Positions 17,149-25,642 are shown, counted from the first letter of the stretch. The stretch is 42,173 bases of DNA from GCA-2862585 sp036340235 (GCA_036340235.1 JAYYZE010000038.1:1-42173), one strand, 5' to 3'. Notes: a model not told the origin generated them from the letters alone. Numbers and translations are program-made.

Positions 17149-17156
17149 TATCTTTG
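17149..17156 (+). promoter_or_regulatory. -7 promoter box of the glycosyltransferase gene
   Basis: TATCTTTG, an exact TAnnTTTG match, ends five bases before the ATG at 17162. A start of transcription at about the first base of the start codon is predicted. Confidence 0.5.
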
Positions 17157-17161
17157 CGAAC

Positions 17162-18025
17162 ATGCTTTTATCGGTAGTCATTGTTAATTATAATGTTAAA
17201 AACCTTTTGAGAGAATGCCTCAATAGTGTTCAAAAAGCATTGCAATCCATTGAAAGCGAAATATGGGTAGTTGATAATGCTTCTTTAGACCAATCGGTAA
17301 ACATGATTAAGGACGAATTTCCTACAGTCCAACTTATAGAAAACAAAAAAAATGTCGGTTTTGCTAAAGCCAACAACCAAGCATTAAATAAGGTTTCCGG
17401 AGAATACGTACTTATTCTAAATCCCGATACGGTGGTTTCTGAACATGCTCTTTTACAATGCCTAGACTTTGCCAGAAAAACAGAAAATTGTGGCGGTATT
17501 GGCCTAAAGATGGTTGATGGCAATGGTTGTTTTTTAGAAGAATCAAAGCGCGGTGTACCCACCCCTTGGGCATCATTTTGTCGCTTTTCTCGCATATCTA
17601 GACTGTTTCCACGATCGGCTTTCTTTAATCGTTATTACATGGGACAAGTCGACAAGGACAAATGCCATAAGATTGAAGTTTTAGCCGGTGCGTTTATTTT
17701 AATTAAAAACGAAATAGTACAAAAAATTGGAGGGCTAGACGAAACTTATTTTATGTTTGGAGAAGATATAGACTTTTCATTACGAATCCAACACGCTGGT
17801 TATGACAATTACTACCTTGGAAACGTCAGCATTTTACATCACAAAGGAAAATCTACCGATAAAAACAGCCATCAATACATTGAGCGTTTTTACGGAGCAA
17901 TGAAAATTTTTACAAAACGATATTACCCCAACAGCTATCCCCTTTTCGCCCTTATCATATCTCTCATAATTGTTTTTAAAAAAGCGATTTTGAAATTAAG
18001 ACTATTAAATATGAAACATTCATAA
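17162..18025 (+). CDS. Glycosyltransferase family 2 protein
   Basis: A 287-residue GT-A fold glycosyltransferase of the rhamnosyltransferase-like subgroup. The nucleotide-sugar binding region is LLSVVIVNYNVKNLLRECL with VVDNASLDQSV. The metal and substrate motif is YVLILNPDTVVS (the DxD equivalent). MFGEDIDFSLRIQHAGY provides the acceptor/base region (ED). A C-terminal hydrophobic segment (PLFALIISLIIVFKKAIL) suggests membrane attachment. It likely adds a sugar to a surface polysaccharide, lipid or glycoprotein glycan. It is a lone gene, divergent from recR, and not in a polysaccharide cluster, so the acceptor is unknown. Confidence 0.88.
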   Translation: MLLSVVIVNYNVKNLLRECLNSVQKALQSIESEIWVVDNASLDQSVNMIKDEFPTVQLIENKKNVGFAKANNQALNKVSGEYVLILNPDTVVSEHALLQCLDFARKTENCGGIGLKMVDGNGCFLEESKRGVPTPWASFCRFSRISRLFPRSAFFNRYYMGQVDKDKCHKIEVLAGAFILIKNEIVQKIGGLDETYFMFGEDIDFSLRIQHAGYDNYYLGNVSILHHKGKSTDKNSHQYIERFYGAMKIFTKRYYPNSYPLFALIISLIIVFKKAILKLRLLNMKHS

Positions 18026-18034
18026 AAATCGCTT
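17982..18034 (+). terminator. Possible long-loop terminator after the glycosyltransferase gene
   Basis: AAGCGATTTT (17982-17991) and AAAATCGCTT (18025-18034) form a perfect 10-bp stem, followed by a T-rich stretch. The 33-base loop is long for an intrinsic terminator, so this is tentative. Confidence 0.35.
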
Positions 18035-18077
18035 GGATTTATTTTTTAATTTAGCCAACAAATAATTCCGTTTATTC

Positions 18078-19397
18078 ATGGCAAAAGTAGAGTTAATAAT
18101 GCCCAAAATGGGTGAAAGCGTAGCCGAGGCAACAATCATCAGTTGGCACAAAGAAGTTGGCGACAGTATAGAACTTGACGAAACGGTTGTAGAAATTGCC
18201 ACTGACAAAGTAGATTCCGAAGTGCCTTCCTCACTTGAAGGCGTATTAATAGAAAAGCTGTATGAGGCAGACGCCATTGTCAAAGTGGGTGAAGCATTTG
18301 CCATTATAGAAACAGAAGGTGAGTCAGAAATCACAGCTTCTAATTCTGAACAAATACCCTCCCCAGCACTGCAAGAAGTCGCTGAACAGGTGGAAGATGA
18401 AATTAATCAAATCAAAGAAAGCACTCAAAAAATAGAAAATAATGGAGATCGGTTTTACTCACCCTTAGTACGATCCATTGCCAGCGAAGAAGGGATAAGT
18501 ATTGACGAATTAGATCAAATTAAAGGAAGTGGGAAAGATGGTAGAGTAACAAAAACAGACTTATTAGAATACCTTTCCAAAAAACCATCTAAAAAGGTAG
18601 TTTCAACAGTTGCCGAAAAAGTAGATGCTCCCACCCCCAAAATGCCGTCGCCAGCAACGTCATCGACTCCGAAAGTGAGCATTAATGGGCAATCTGAAAT
18701 AATTGAAATGGATAGAATGCGAAAACTCATCGCTGACCACATGGTCATGTCCAAGCAAACCTCTCCTCACGTCACATCCTTTGTTGAAGCCGATGTAACA
18801 CCCATTGTAAATTGGCGCAATAAAATAAAAGGTGATTTTAAAAAACGTGAGGGACAGAACATCACTTTCACACCCATTTTTATTGAGGCAGTAGCAAAAG
18901 CTATTAAAGATTTTCCACTTATCAATGTATCAGTAGATGGCACCAACATTGTCGTACACAAAGACATTAATATAGGTATAGCCGCAGCCCTCCCCTCTGG
19001 CAATCTAATTGTACCTGTTGTTAGAGCTGCTGATCAAATGAATTTAATGGGAATAACAAAAACAGTTAATGATTTGGCTACACGAGCTAGAAACAATGAG
19101 TTAAAACCTGACGAAATTCAGGGTGGTACTTTTACACTCACCAACGTTGGCTCATTTGGCAATGTGATGGGAACCCCAATCATTAATCAACCTCAGGTAG
19201 CCATTTTAGCCGTTGGCGCTATAAAGAAAAAGCCAGCTGTTATAGAAACACCCCAGGGCGACATGATAGGTATTAGGCACATGATGTTTTTGTCGTTATC
19301 GTATGACCACCGCGTAGTCGATGGGGCTTTAGGTGGTAGCTTCTTACGAAAAGTGGCCGATTACCTTGAACGTTTTGATGAAGCCACTATCATTTAA
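18078..19397 (+). CDS. 2-oxo acid dehydrogenase complex E2 component (dihydrolipoamide acyltransferase)
   Basis: A 439-residue E2 acyltransferase. The single N-terminal lipoyl domain carries the lipoylated Lys44 in EIATDKVDSEVPS. The peripheral E3/E1-binding domain spans about residues 125-170 (FYSPLVRSIASEEGISIDEL, then GSGKDGRVTKTDLLEYL). After a Pro/Ser/Thr-rich linker comes the catalytic domain, with SLSYDHRVVDGALGGSFL holding the active-site His and Asp. The DKVDSEVPS lipoyl motif is the form I associate with branched-chain or mixed-specificity E2 proteins, but the substrate cannot be fixed here. No E1 or E3 gene is adjacent. Next comes an exonuclease gene nine bases on. Confidence 0.92.
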   Translation: MAKVELIMPKMGESVAEATIISWHKEVGDSIELDETVVEIATDKVDSEVPSSLEGVLIEKLYEADAIVKVGEAFAIIETEGESEITASNSEQIPSPALQEVAEQVEDEINQIKESTQKIENNGDRFYSPLVRSIASEEGISIDELDQIKGSGKDGRVTKTDLLEYLSKKPSKKVVSTVAEKVDAPTPKMPSPATSSTPKVSINGQSEIIEMDRMRKLIADHMVMSKQTSPHVTSFVEADVTPIVNWRNKIKGDFKKREGQNITFTPIFIEAVAKAIKDFPLINVSVDGTNIVVHKDINIGIAAALPSGNLIVPVVRAADQMNLMGITKTVNDLATRARNNELKPDEIQGGTFTLTNVGSFGNVMGTPIINQPQVAILAVGAIKKKPAVIETPQGDMIGIRHMMFLSLSYDHRVVDGALGGSFLRKVADYLERFDEATII

Positions 19398-19406
19398 TAA
19401 ACGATT

Positions 19407-20171
19407 ATGAACTTATCTTTAAAAAAACCCATTGTATTTTTCGATCTTGAAACCACTGGCGTAAACGTAGCCAAAGATAGGATTGTGGAAATCTCTATTT
19501 TCAAAGCATTTCCCAACAAGAGCACAGAAAGTAAAACATGGTTGGTAAACCCTACTATTCCGATTCCCGCAGCGGTGACCGATGTTCATGGAATTTCAAA
19601 CGAAGACGTTGTCAACGCACCCACTTTCAAAGAAATCGCTCACGAAATAAAAAACATTTTGGAAGGATGCGATTTAGCAGGCTATAATTCCAATAAATTT
19701 GATATTCCTCTTTTGGCGGAAGAATTTCTTAGAGTTGATGTCGATTTTGACCTAAAGAAACACCACGCTGTTGATGTTCAAAATATTTTTCACAAAATGG
19801 AACAACGTACCCTATCAGCCGCTTACAAATTCTATTGTAACAAAAACTTAGACAATGCTCATAGCGCCGAAGCCGACACCAAAGCCACCTACGAAATTCT
19901 TAATGCTCAAATAGAAAGATACGACGACTTAGAAAATGACATTGAATTTTTGTCGGCTTTCTCCACCAGAGGTAAACGCACTGCCGACATGGCTGGTTTC
20001 ATAGTGTATAACGAAAATGATGAGGAATGTTTTTCATTCGGAAAATATAAAGGTCAAACCGTTAGCAGTGTTCTTGAAACAAACCCTGGCTATTTTTCTT
20101 GGATACAACAAGCCGAATTTCCTCTCTACACCAAAAAGGTACTAACTCAAATAAAGCTCAAAGAATTGTAA
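19407..20171 (+). CDS. DnaQ-like 3'-5' exonuclease with C-terminal DUF3820-type domain
   Basis: A 254-residue protein. Residues 8-175 form a DEDDh exonuclease: VFFDLETTG (Asp13, Glu15), VHGISNEDV, LAGYNSNKFDIPLLAEEF (second Asp) and AHSAEADTKATYEIL (the His-x4-Asp pair). Residues about 200-254 (YNENDEECFSFGKYKGQTVS, then NPGYFSWIQQAEFPLYTK) match the small DUF3820-like module often fused to such exonucleases. It is probably a proofreading or repair nuclease acting independently of a polymerase gene. It lies in the E2-to-FAH operon, one base before the SdpI-like gene. Confidence 0.9.
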   Translation: MNLSLKKPIVFFDLETTGVNVAKDRIVEISIFKAFPNKSTESKTWLVNPTIPIPAAVTDVHGISNEDVVNAPTFKEIAHEIKNILEGCDLAGYNSNKFDIPLLAEEFLRVDVDFDLKKHHAVDVQNIFHKMEQRTLSAAYKFYCNKNLDNAHSAEADTKATYEILNAQIERYDDLENDIEFLSAFSTRGKRTADMAGFIVYNENDEECFSFGKYKGQTVSSVLETNPGYFSWIQQAEFPLYTKKVLTQIKLKEL

Positions 20172-20172
20172 T

Positions 20173-20529
20173 ATGGAAACTGCTGAAATGCTATCTCATT
20201 TACTTATTGGTCCGTTACTTTTAGTTTTCAGTTGTATTTTCTACTATTTCCCTCCTAAAACCATTAACTCATTGTATGGTCACCGCACCACTCTTTCAAT
20301 GAAAAATCAAGACACTTGGATGGAAGCAAACAAACGTAGTTCACTAATGATGATGATGGTTTCAGCTGCAACATGTACGTTACAATTATTTGGTATCGTA
20401 TTTCATTTAGACTCAGCAAATACCATACTAACTGCCACCATCTTTCTTGTTGTTGGATTGGTAGTTGGCCTACTTGTAGTCGAGAAGCAACTGCAGTCCT
20501 TATTTGATAAAGAAGGAATTAGAAAATGA
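20173..20529 (+). CDS. SdpI/YfhL family small membrane protein
   Basis: A 118-residue protein with three predicted membrane helices. FPPKTINSLYGHRTTLSMKN follows the first helix and matches the SdpI-family signature (P-x-N-x-x-x-G-x-R-T). In Bacillus, SdpI is an immunity protein and signal partner for the SdpC toxin. Bacteroidota homologues like this one are isolated from any sdp operon, so that role should not be transferred. Its end overlaps the next gene by four bases (ATGA). Confidence 0.75.
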   Translation: METAEMLSHLLIGPLLLVFSCIFYYFPPKTINSLYGHRTTLSMKNQDTWMEANKRSSLMMMMVSAATCTLQLFGIVFHLDSANTILTATIFLVVGLVVGLLVVEKQLQSLFDKEGIRK

Positions 20530-21137
20530 AAATCATTTGCATAGGACGTAATTATGCTAAGCATGCTTATGAGCTAGCAAATGAAACCCCCAAAGAACCG
20601 GTTTTTTTTCTCAAACCGGATACCGCTATACCACAAACAGGATATCCGTTTTTTATTCCCGACTTTAGTGAAAATATACACTATGAAGTAGAAGTCGTTG
20701 TTCGTATCAATCGCTTGGGAAAGCATATTGATGAACGTTTCGCCCACAAATACTATAGCGATATAGGGCTAGGGATAGATTTTACTGCTAGAGATTTGCA
20801 AGAAAAGCTAAAATCTCAAGGATTGCCATGGGAAAAAGCTAAGGGATTTGATGGGTCAGCAGCTGTTAGCAAGCACTTTATTTCAAAAGATAAAGTTGAT
20901 GTCTCGAATTTAAATTTTTCCCTAGTGAAGAATGGAAAAATAGTTCAGCAAGGTAATACAAAAGATATGCTCTTTACGATTGACAAACTTATTGCCTACA
21001 TTTCTACGTTTATAACCATAAAAATTGGGGATTTAATATTTACTGGAACGCCATCGGGTGTCGGAAGCGTAGTTAAGGGTGACCTCTTGGAAGGTTATGT
21101 TCAGGACGAAAAGATGCTGAAAGTACGTATTAAATGA
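20526..21137 (+). CDS. Fumarylacetoacetate hydrolase family protein
   Basis: A 203-residue protein made almost entirely of the FAH catalytic fold. Motifs include ICIGRNYAKHAYEL, EPVFFLKPDTAI, HYEVEVVVRI (metal-binding Glu residues), GLGIDFTARDLQ, LPWEKAKGFDGSAAVS and LIFTGTPSGVGSV. Relatives act as acylpyruvases, oxaloacetate tautomerases or decarboxylases; the short length fits the YcgM/FAHD1-type group. A catabolic or metabolite-repair role is likely, with the exact substrate unknown. The ATG overlaps the preceding stop, and the downstream gene overlaps its own stop by four bases, so all three are coupled. Confidence 0.9.
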   Translation: MKIICIGRNYAKHAYELANETPKEPVFFLKPDTAIPQTGYPFFIPDFSENIHYEVEVVVRINRLGKHIDERFAHKYYSDIGLGIDFTARDLQEKLKSQGLPWEKAKGFDGSAAVSKHFISKDKVDVSNLNFSLVKNGKIVQQGNTKDMLFTIDKLIAYISTFITIKIGDLIFTGTPSGVGSVVKGDLLEGYVQDEKMLKVRIK

Positions 21138-21690
21138 GTATTAAACTCATCAAAGATGAATTATCAAACATGGCCAATGCCTCATTGGCTCATCAAGCAA
21201 ATGTTTACAAAAAAATTGCTAATCAATCAAACAGCATAAAACACCTCATTGAGTTAGTCTTTGAGGTGGACAACCGTTTATCAATAAAAGCGGCAAGGGT
21301 GTTAGAACTCATCTTGAAGCAACATTTGTATGATTTAGAGCCATTTGTTGATGTATTTTTTTCGACAACATACAGTACATTAAGTACGATAGTGCCAAGC
21401 GATCATGTGCCAAAATTTGCGAATTGATTGCTATCGATTACGACAATAATAGTTTTATGAAAACGGTAATAAATCAAAAACATAAAGAGCAACTCATAAA
21501 CTGTTGTTTTGACTGGCTAATTTCTAATCAAAAATTGGCAGTGGAGGCCTACTCCATGACGGTGCTTTATATTATTGGAAAGGAATTTGATTGGGTGCAT
21601 CCAGAGCTAAAAAATATTCTTTCAGAAAATATTAACTCCAAAAGTGCTAGATATAAAGTCAGGAGTTTAAAGCTAATTAAACTAATGTAA
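21134..21690 (+). pseudogene. HEAT-like small protein gene, broken by a frameshift at a T-run
   Basis: Two adjacent frames give halves of one protein of about 185 residues. The first runs from ATG at 21134 through HLYDLEPFVDVFF. The second, in the -1 frame, continues as FDNIQYIKYDSAKRSCAKIC and then CCFDWLISNQKLAVEAYSMT and FDWVHPELKNIL. The join falls in seven consecutive T (21356-21362). I recall an intact Bacteroidota family of about 190 residues with these same motifs, sometimes mislabelled adenylosuccinate lyase. It looks like an alpha-helical repeat protein. Options are a true mutation, a homopolymer sequencing error or slippage that restores the frame. It overlaps the FAH gene start-to-stop, and its 3' end overlaps the convergent protease by nine bases. 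Confidence 0.75.
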
Positions 21691-23295
21691 GACAGAAAAT
21701 CGCTGGGTAATGGAGGTGCTGTTAGTATTAACCTTAATAAAATACACCCCGCTTTCTAACATTGGTAGTTTTACATCAAATGTTGAGTAGTTCCACTTTA
21801 GTTGCTCAGATTGAAGTAATTTACCTTGTAAATCAAAAATTACATACTCAATATTAGATTCCATTCCGGTATAAATACTGATGGTCGTTTCGGAAAAAGC
21901 TGGATTAGGATAAATTGCTAAATCAGGAATATCAACATTTTTTTTATCAGACAATATGGAATTCGCTAGTGAAAAATTAGGAATCCCATATCCATATTGA
22001 TTATTAGGACTTTGATATAAATGCGCACTTCTAATTATAGCATCAATGAGTTGCATATTGGTTTTGTCGTAGTGAGCTTGCCACAAACAGGCCGTCATAC
22101 CAGCAACAATGGGAGAAGAAAAAGAAGTGCCATTACTATATGTAACACCATTATTCCTATTAATTATTGCTGTTGAAGATCCTTGAGCAGATACGTTAGG
22201 TTTTAACCTTCCGTCGGCACTTGGTCCAAAGGAGGAGAAAGCAGCAATCTGTTGTTCAGCATCAACAGCCCCAATACTCAAAATACTGTCGGCATCGGCA
22301 GGTGCACCAATATACTTCCAGCTTTTATTACCTGAATTACCAGCAGAATTGCAAACAATCATCCCTTTTCTGGCAGCTAATGTAGCTGCTTGGCTAATTA
22401 TGGTGGTCGTTCCATCTAAATCAAGGTAAGAATGGTTTTGTGATGGAGTATCGAAAGTGGTATAGCCCAAAGACGAATTTATAATATCGACACCAACGCT
22501 ATCGGCAAATTCGGCAGCTATGGCCCAGTTATATTCTTCTGTAAGGGTTTCACTGCTAGGGTCTTCTGTTTTCAACAACCAATAAGATGCTCCTGGTGAT
22601 GTTCCTACATACTCCCCCTCTATCATTCCAGCCATAGTGGACAATACAGACATTCCATGGTAGCTATTTTCGTAAACATTGGCATTGCCTTCCACATAAT
22701 CCCAAGTGCCTAAAAGTTGATCATTGGCAAACAAATGAGAAAAAGCTCCTAACTCGTTGGCATTTCCAAAACCAGCATCAAAGACTGCGATGTGTATGCC
22801 CTGACCTCTAAATCCTTGATTGTGTAAAGACAAACCGCCTACCATTTCAATTTGATTATTGGCCTGACCATGGATGTGTTCTTCAACTAAAACAGCATCA
22901 AATTTAGAGTTATGACGATTGGTAATAGTGGCCAATTTTGCCCCTAGCGTGTCAATATTTTTGACAAAAGGTAAAGCGCCTAAGGAGTCTACCAGTGTGG
23001 TGTCAGAACTGCAAATCATAACCCCATTAAACCACTTACTTTTTTTGAGGATTTGTAGGTCCATTTTCTTTAGAGAACTAAGGTATAAATCATGGACAGG
23101 AAAGTCCGAATAGTGCAATGGAACGTTGTGTTTCTCTCTTCTTAGTATGGCACGGTCAGAAAATAAGTCAGCAGACTGATAAGTTGTTTCATCAACGTTA
23201 CCCTTGTCACTAAGCTCTACCCAAAAGGTAAAGGATAAATCAGCTTGAGGGTATGCTAAGGAAGGCAGTATTAAAAAAAGAAGAATGTATCTCAT
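21682..23295 (-). CDS. Secreted subtilisin-like serine protease (S8) with T9SS sorting domain
   Basis: A 537-residue exported protease. It has a signal peptide (MRYILLFLILPSLAYPQ), an N-terminal prodomain (about 20-145) and a peptidase S8 domain with the full triad: Asp173 in HIAVFDAGFG, His213 in YHGMSVLST and Ser391 in SNGTSFSSPIVAGM, plus oxyanion Asn320 in NSAGN. Residues about 460-537 (IYPNPAFSETTISIY through ESGVYFIKVNTN) form a type A T9SS C-terminal sorting domain. The product should therefore cross the outer membrane and be released or anchored at the surface. Its ATG overlaps the mnmA TGA, so it is coupled to a tRNA-modification gene. Confidence 0.95.
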   Translation of the reverse strand: MRYILLFLILPSLAYPQADLSFTFWVELSDKGNVDETTYQSADLFSDRAILRREKHNVPLHYSDFPVHDLYLSSLKKMDLQILKKSKWFNGVMICSSDTTLVDSLGALPFVKNIDTLGAKLATITNRHNSKFDAVLVEEHIHGQANNQIEMVGGLSLHNQGFRGQGIHIAVFDAGFGNANELGAFSHLFANDQLLGTWDYVEGNANVYENSYHGMSVLSTMAGMIEGEYVGTSPGASYWLLKTEDPSSETLTEEYNWAIAAEFADSVGVDIINSSLGYTTFDTPSQNHSYLDLDGTTTIISQAATLAARKGMIVCNSAGNSGNKSWKYIGAPADADSILSIGAVDAEQQIAAFSSFGPSADGRLKPNVSAQGSSTAIINRNNGVTYSNGTSFSSPIVAGMTACLWQAHYDKTNMQLIDAIIRSAHLYQSPNNQYGYGIPNFSLANSILSDKKNVDIPDLAIYPNPAFSETTISIYTGMESNIEYVIFDLQGKLLQSEQLKWNYSTFDVKLPMLESGVYFIKVNTNSTSITQRFSVLH

Positions 23296-24380
23296 TGTTT
23301 TGCTATAAATCCTCCTCCAACAACGTCATTCCCTTCATAGAATACGGCCGACTGCCCAGGAGCAATACCTTCTACCTTTTTGTGGAACAGTACTTTTACC
23401 TGCTTTGAATCCATGCTCAATGTTGCTCTTTCGCCAGCATGCTTATATCTAACTTTAGTGATGGCTTCAAGGCCATCGGGCATATGGTCGTATTTTATAA
23501 GATTGAGGTCTCTGACAAACATTTGTTGTTTATTCAAATCCTCTTTTGAGCCAATAACTACTTCATTTGTTTCCGGCTTTATCTCAAGGACGTAGGATGC
23601 CTCTAGACCAAAAGAGACACCCAATTTTCGTTGACCAATGGTATAGAAAGGATAGCCATCATGATTACCTATCACCTCGCCTTTGGTGTTGACAAAATTC
23701 CCCCCTTTGACTTGCTGCTCAAGACCCTCTATTCGTCGTTTCAGAAATCCCCTGTAATCGTTGTCAGGAATAAAGCAAATTTCATAACTCTCTGGCTTTT
23801 GGGCTAGCGCTTCATACCCTCTATCTATAGCCATCTGTTTTATATCATCTTTGTGGTACTTGCCCATCGGAAAAATAGTTCGACTGAGGCACTGTTGAGA
23901 CAAGCCCCACAAAACATATGATTGATCTTTCCATTGGTCTATGCCTTTTGAAACGATGTATCGGCCATTTTCTTTTCTAACTTGTGCATAGTGGCCAGTG
24001 GCAATGTACTGACAACCCAATTGATCGGCGCGCTTTAAAAGGGCCTCCCACTTAATGTGTGTATTACAAAGCACACAGGGGTTTGGTGTTCTACCTGCCA
24101 TGTATTCGTCGACAAAGTTGTCAATAATGTAGTCACCAAATTCGTTACGTATATCGAGTATGATGTGTGGAAAGCCGCAATCAACGGCTAATTGACGCGC
24201 ATCGTTAATAGAATCCAAACTACAGCATCCCGTTTCTTTATTGGAACCACCTGAGTTGGCATAATCCCAGGTTTTCATGGTGATACCTATAACCTGATAG
24301 CCCTGGTCGTGTAACAAAAGAGCCGTTACCGTACTATCTATTCCGCCACTCATGGCCACCAGCACTTTTCCCTTACTCAT
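23292..24380 (-). CDS. mnmA: tRNA-specific 2-thiouridylase MnmA
   Basis: A 362-residue enzyme that makes 2-thiouridine at wobble U34 of tRNA-Lys, -Glu and -Gln. The PP-loop is VLVAMSGGIDSTV (residues 6-18), with NPCVLCN placing the nucleophile Cys102 and YEICFIP the persulfide Cys202. GHYAQVR and FYTIGQRKLGV are also typical. The start at 24380 places MSKGKVLVAM at the N-terminus as in the family; a longer frame to 24440 overlaps the upstream gene deeply and is rejected. It overlaps the YwqK-type gene by eight bases and the protease by four. Confidence 0.96.
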   Translation of the reverse strand: MSKGKVLVAMSGGIDSTVTALLLHDQGYQVIGITMKTWDYANSGGSNKETGCCSLDSINDARQLAVDCGFPHIILDIRNEFGDYIIDNFVDEYMAGRTPNPCVLCNTHIKWEALLKRADQLGCQYIATGHYAQVRKENGRYIVSKGIDQWKDQSYVLWGLSQQCLSRTIFPMGKYHKDDIKQMAIDRGYEALAQKPESYEICFIPDNDYRGFLKRRIEGLEQQVKGGNFVNTKGEVIGNHDGYPFYTIGQRKLGVSFGLEASYVLEIKPETNEVVIGSKEDLNKQQMFVRDLNLIKYDHMPDGLEAITKVRYKHAGERATLSMDSKQVKVLFHKKVEGIAPGQSAVFYEGNDVVGGGFIAKQ

Positions 24381-25050
24381 CGATTGGTGTGTTTTGTGGA
24401 ATACTGTTTTCGTAAATGACTTCGTAATCCAAGGATGCATCCGTTTTGTAATAGTTCCAAACTCCTTGTTTTAGGTCATTTTGGTAACGACCATGATGGT
24501 TTTTCACCCCATTAGAATAGAACAAAGTATAGTCACCGTCTAGCTTATTGTCTTTGTAATGAGAGGATAATCTCAGTGTTCCGTTTTTGTAAAATTGCTT
24601 TTGAAGCCCTTGTTTTAGACCATTTTCATAGTTAGATTTTTGAAAAATAACGCCATTGGAATAATACAAAATGCTTTGGCCATGCAATAGGCCATCATTA
24701 TAGTTTTCATCACGAATCAACTGTCCCTTTTCATCATAGTACTTCCACAAGAGGTCTTTTTGTTCGTTCTGGTAAACACCAACTGCACTGACCTCACCGT
24801 TGGGGTGATATAATCTAGCAGATGCGGAGGTGCCTTGATTGAAATATTCTATGTTGGCCTTTAGAATACCGGTTTCTGTATAGTAAAGGAATAAGCCATT
24901 AGGTTTATCGTTTTGAAAACTTCCCTCGTATCTGACTTTTCCGTTTTCGTGTGTTTGTATCCATTTGCCTTGTTTTCTTCCTTGTTCATCTACCTTGTTT
25001 TGGGAGAATAAAAAAGTGGGTAGGATGAGAAAAATGATGAAGCGATACAT
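24373..25050 (-). CDS. Exported MORN-repeat protein (YwqK family)
   Basis: A 225-residue protein with a signal peptide (MYRFIIFLILPTFLFSQ) and about eight tandem MORN-like repeats. Each has the pattern NG-x-x-x-x-x-x-Y-x-N-x-x-x-x-G (for example GKWIQTHENGKVRYEGSFQN and YYSNGVIFQKSNYENGLKQG). Databases often call this family a YwqK antitoxin component. There is no toxin partner here, and the signal peptide makes an antitoxin role unlikely. Repeats of this kind form an extended beta-sheet and may bind lipids or protein partners in the envelope. It is first in the operon with mnmA and the T9SS protease; a -7 box lies four bases before the ATG. Confidence 0.85.
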   Translation of the reverse strand: MYRFIIFLILPTFLFSQNKVDEQGRKQGKWIQTHENGKVRYEGSFQNDKPNGLFLYYTETGILKANIEYFNQGTSASARLYHPNGEVSAVGVYQNEQKDLLWKYYDEKGQLIRDENYNDGLLHGQSILYYSNGVIFQKSNYENGLKQGLQKQFYKNGTLRLSSHYKDNKLDGDYTLFYSNGVKNHHGRYQNDLKQGVWNYYKTDASLDYEVIYENSIPQNTPIDE

Positions 25051-25054
25051 CCTA

Positions 25055-25062
25055 CAAAGTTA
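25055..25062 (-). promoter_or_regulatory. -7 promoter box of the YwqK-mnmA-protease operon
   Basis: The minus strand reads TAACTTTG, an exact TAnnTTTG match, four bases before the ATG at 25050. A leaderless or nearly leaderless transcript is predicted. Confidence 0.5.
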
Positions 25063-25523
25063 ATAAGAATAATAAATAACTTAACAGACTTTTGAGATTT
25101 GAAAATCGGTCGTTATGTATTTTAAAAATTTGAATAATATTGCCAAGATGGCTGCAGAAAATTTAGTTTTTGTTGTTTTCATGATTAGATTTTAATTTGC
25201 GTTTAAAGTAATTCAATTCTTTTTATTTGAGTAACAGTACTAGAAAAACAATAATCTAGCTCTTTTTTTAGGTCATCATGTTGGGCTTGGTTGAGATATC
25301 TTAGCAGATTTTACCAAACAGCTTTGGTGCAAAGTATGCATAAACGGACAGGATTTCAGGTTGAGCTCAGCGACGCCATCAACATAAAAGATTTTATTTT
25401 TAAACTTGGTACTTAGACAAATTCGAGATTAGAAAAGAGTAACAACAGAATTAAAAAAGTAACTTTTCAAAGCATAAGTTTAGATTGATTAGTATAAATA
25501 TATAAATTTCTATTGCAAAACCA
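25063..25523. other. Gene-free stretch
   Basis: About 460 bases hold no ORF I would call. The only notable patch is 25310-25400, which is less AT-rich and stays open for some 30 codons on the plus strand (QTALVQSMHKRTGFQVELSD, then AINIKDFIFKLGT and a stop). It has no start codon and I recognise no family. It may be a remnant of a lost gene. Confidence 0.4.
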
Positions 25524-25555
25524 CAAAAAAAGGCCTAAATACTATTTAGACCTTT
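25524..25555 (-). terminator. Terminator downstream of tRNA-Arg
   Basis: On the minus strand AAGGTCTAAAT pairs with ATTTAGGCCTT (one G-U pair, three-base loop), followed by a run of T. It lies four bases beyond the tRNA 3' end. Confidence 0.85.
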
Positions 25556-25558
25556 GTG

Positions 25559-25632
25559 TGAACTCGGAGGGAGTCGAACCCCCAACCTCTAGAGCCGTAA
25601 TCTAGTGCACTATCCAGTTATGCTACGAGTCC
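25559..25632 (-). tRNA. tRNA-Arg (anticodon ACG)
   Basis: A complete 74-base cloverleaf on the minus strand. The acceptor GGACTCG pairs with CGAGTTC (one G-U). The anticodon stem CTAGA/TCTAG encloses the loop TTACGGC, and the T-arm has GGGGGTTCGACTCCC. Discriminator is A; the CCA end is not encoded. The first anticodon base would be edited to inosine by TadA to read CGN codons. Confidence 0.96.
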
Positions 25633-25642
25633 AATTTCAATG

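Noticed and set aside
20173..20529. Bacteriocin immunity system suggested by SdpI similarity
   Set aside because: No SdpABC-like genes lie near; the neighbours are an exonuclease and a FAH-type hydrolase.
24373..25050. Toxin-antitoxin system suggested by the YwqK family name
   Set aside because: The protein has a signal peptide, and there is no toxin-like neighbour; the name is not evidence.
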